NCBI RefSeq assembly: GCF_000485595.1
Contig: NW_014577543.1
Coordinates: 91,581-119,373 of the forward strand
Origin: Priapulus caudatus
Lineage: Eukaryota; Priapulida; Priapulimorpha; Priapulimorphida; Priapulidae
Direction: 5' to 3'
Length of the DNA stretch: 27,793 nt
Under the pieces are notes generated by a model. It was given only the letters and a program-made list of their open reading frames with translations, ran no database searches and was not told the DNA's origin. Shown here one piece after another: positions 27,621 through 27,793 of this stretch. The translations under genes were made by a program, and so were the position numbers. The first letter of the stretch is position 1. Every line of letters starts with the position of its first letter.

Positions 27621-27625
<5 letters not shown>
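27491..27625. repeat. AT-rich cruciform with perfect 21-bp stem
   Basis: TAAA and AT runs flank a stem (27548-27568 with 27574-27594) separated by a 5-nt loop. The AT runs on either side can extend the pairing. Confidence 0.9.

Positions 27626-27793
<168 letters not shown>

Overview
The window is genomic DNA from an animal. It has spliced genes with long introns, many microsatellites, several transposon families, vertebrate-type TTAGGG units and no bacterial-style gene packing. The species cannot be fixed from the sequence. An invertebrate bilaterian is most likely: the clathrin light chain lacks the vertebrate neuronal insert, and the large retroelement is of the Gmr1 type, first described from deuterostomes.

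Two host genes are recognised, and they converge tail to tail. On the + strand, 200-434 is the last coding exon of a Pumilio (PUF) RNA-binding protein, ending the eighth PUM repeat. It is preceded by two partial tandem copies of the same exon start (1-221), and followed by a candidate 3'UTR reaching an AATAAA at 5881. That UTR holds three exact Pumilio recognition elements and many TGCG tracts. On the - strand, a complete six-exon clathrin light chain gene runs from ATG at 15307 to TAG at 8666, with every splice junction matching in phase (256 codons). Its stop codon lies inside a ~590-bp imperfect CAG (here CTG) tract. Its introns hold a telomere-repeat inverted repeat, a non-LTR fragment, a hAT-type MITE with an 8-bp target duplication, a GAA tract, a 633-bp foldback element and a 539-bp MITE with a perfect 9-bp target duplication.

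From 15.4 to 19.5 kb no gene is visible. There is an 80-bp foldback flanked by TA, a ~800-bp degenerate GTTGGC-rich tandem array, and a diverged tandem segmental duplication (about 17.05-17.65 and 18.53-19.54 kb) separated and split by GA, CA, CT and GT tracts.

From 19545 to about 24870 lies a minus-strand Ty3/gypsy element with the order gag - protease - integrase - reverse transcriptase - RNase H - LTR. This is the rearranged order of Gmr1-like elements. It is a dead copy: several frameshifts and stops, a 36-nt inverted self-copy in integrase, and no 5' LTR in the window. Its 5' leader abuts a + strand L1/Tx1-like LINE remnant (24880-25830). The window ends with CA tracts, a 557-bp TA-flanked element that shares its terminal motif with the 80-bp foldback at 15450, a nested hairpin, and an AT/GT-rich end with a perfect 21-bp stem.

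I did not find a convincing new multi-gene system. The most unusual items are the in-frame duplicated acceptor/exon module in Pumilio, the clathrin light chain stop inside a trinucleotide repeat, and the clearly bounded non-autonomous element families.
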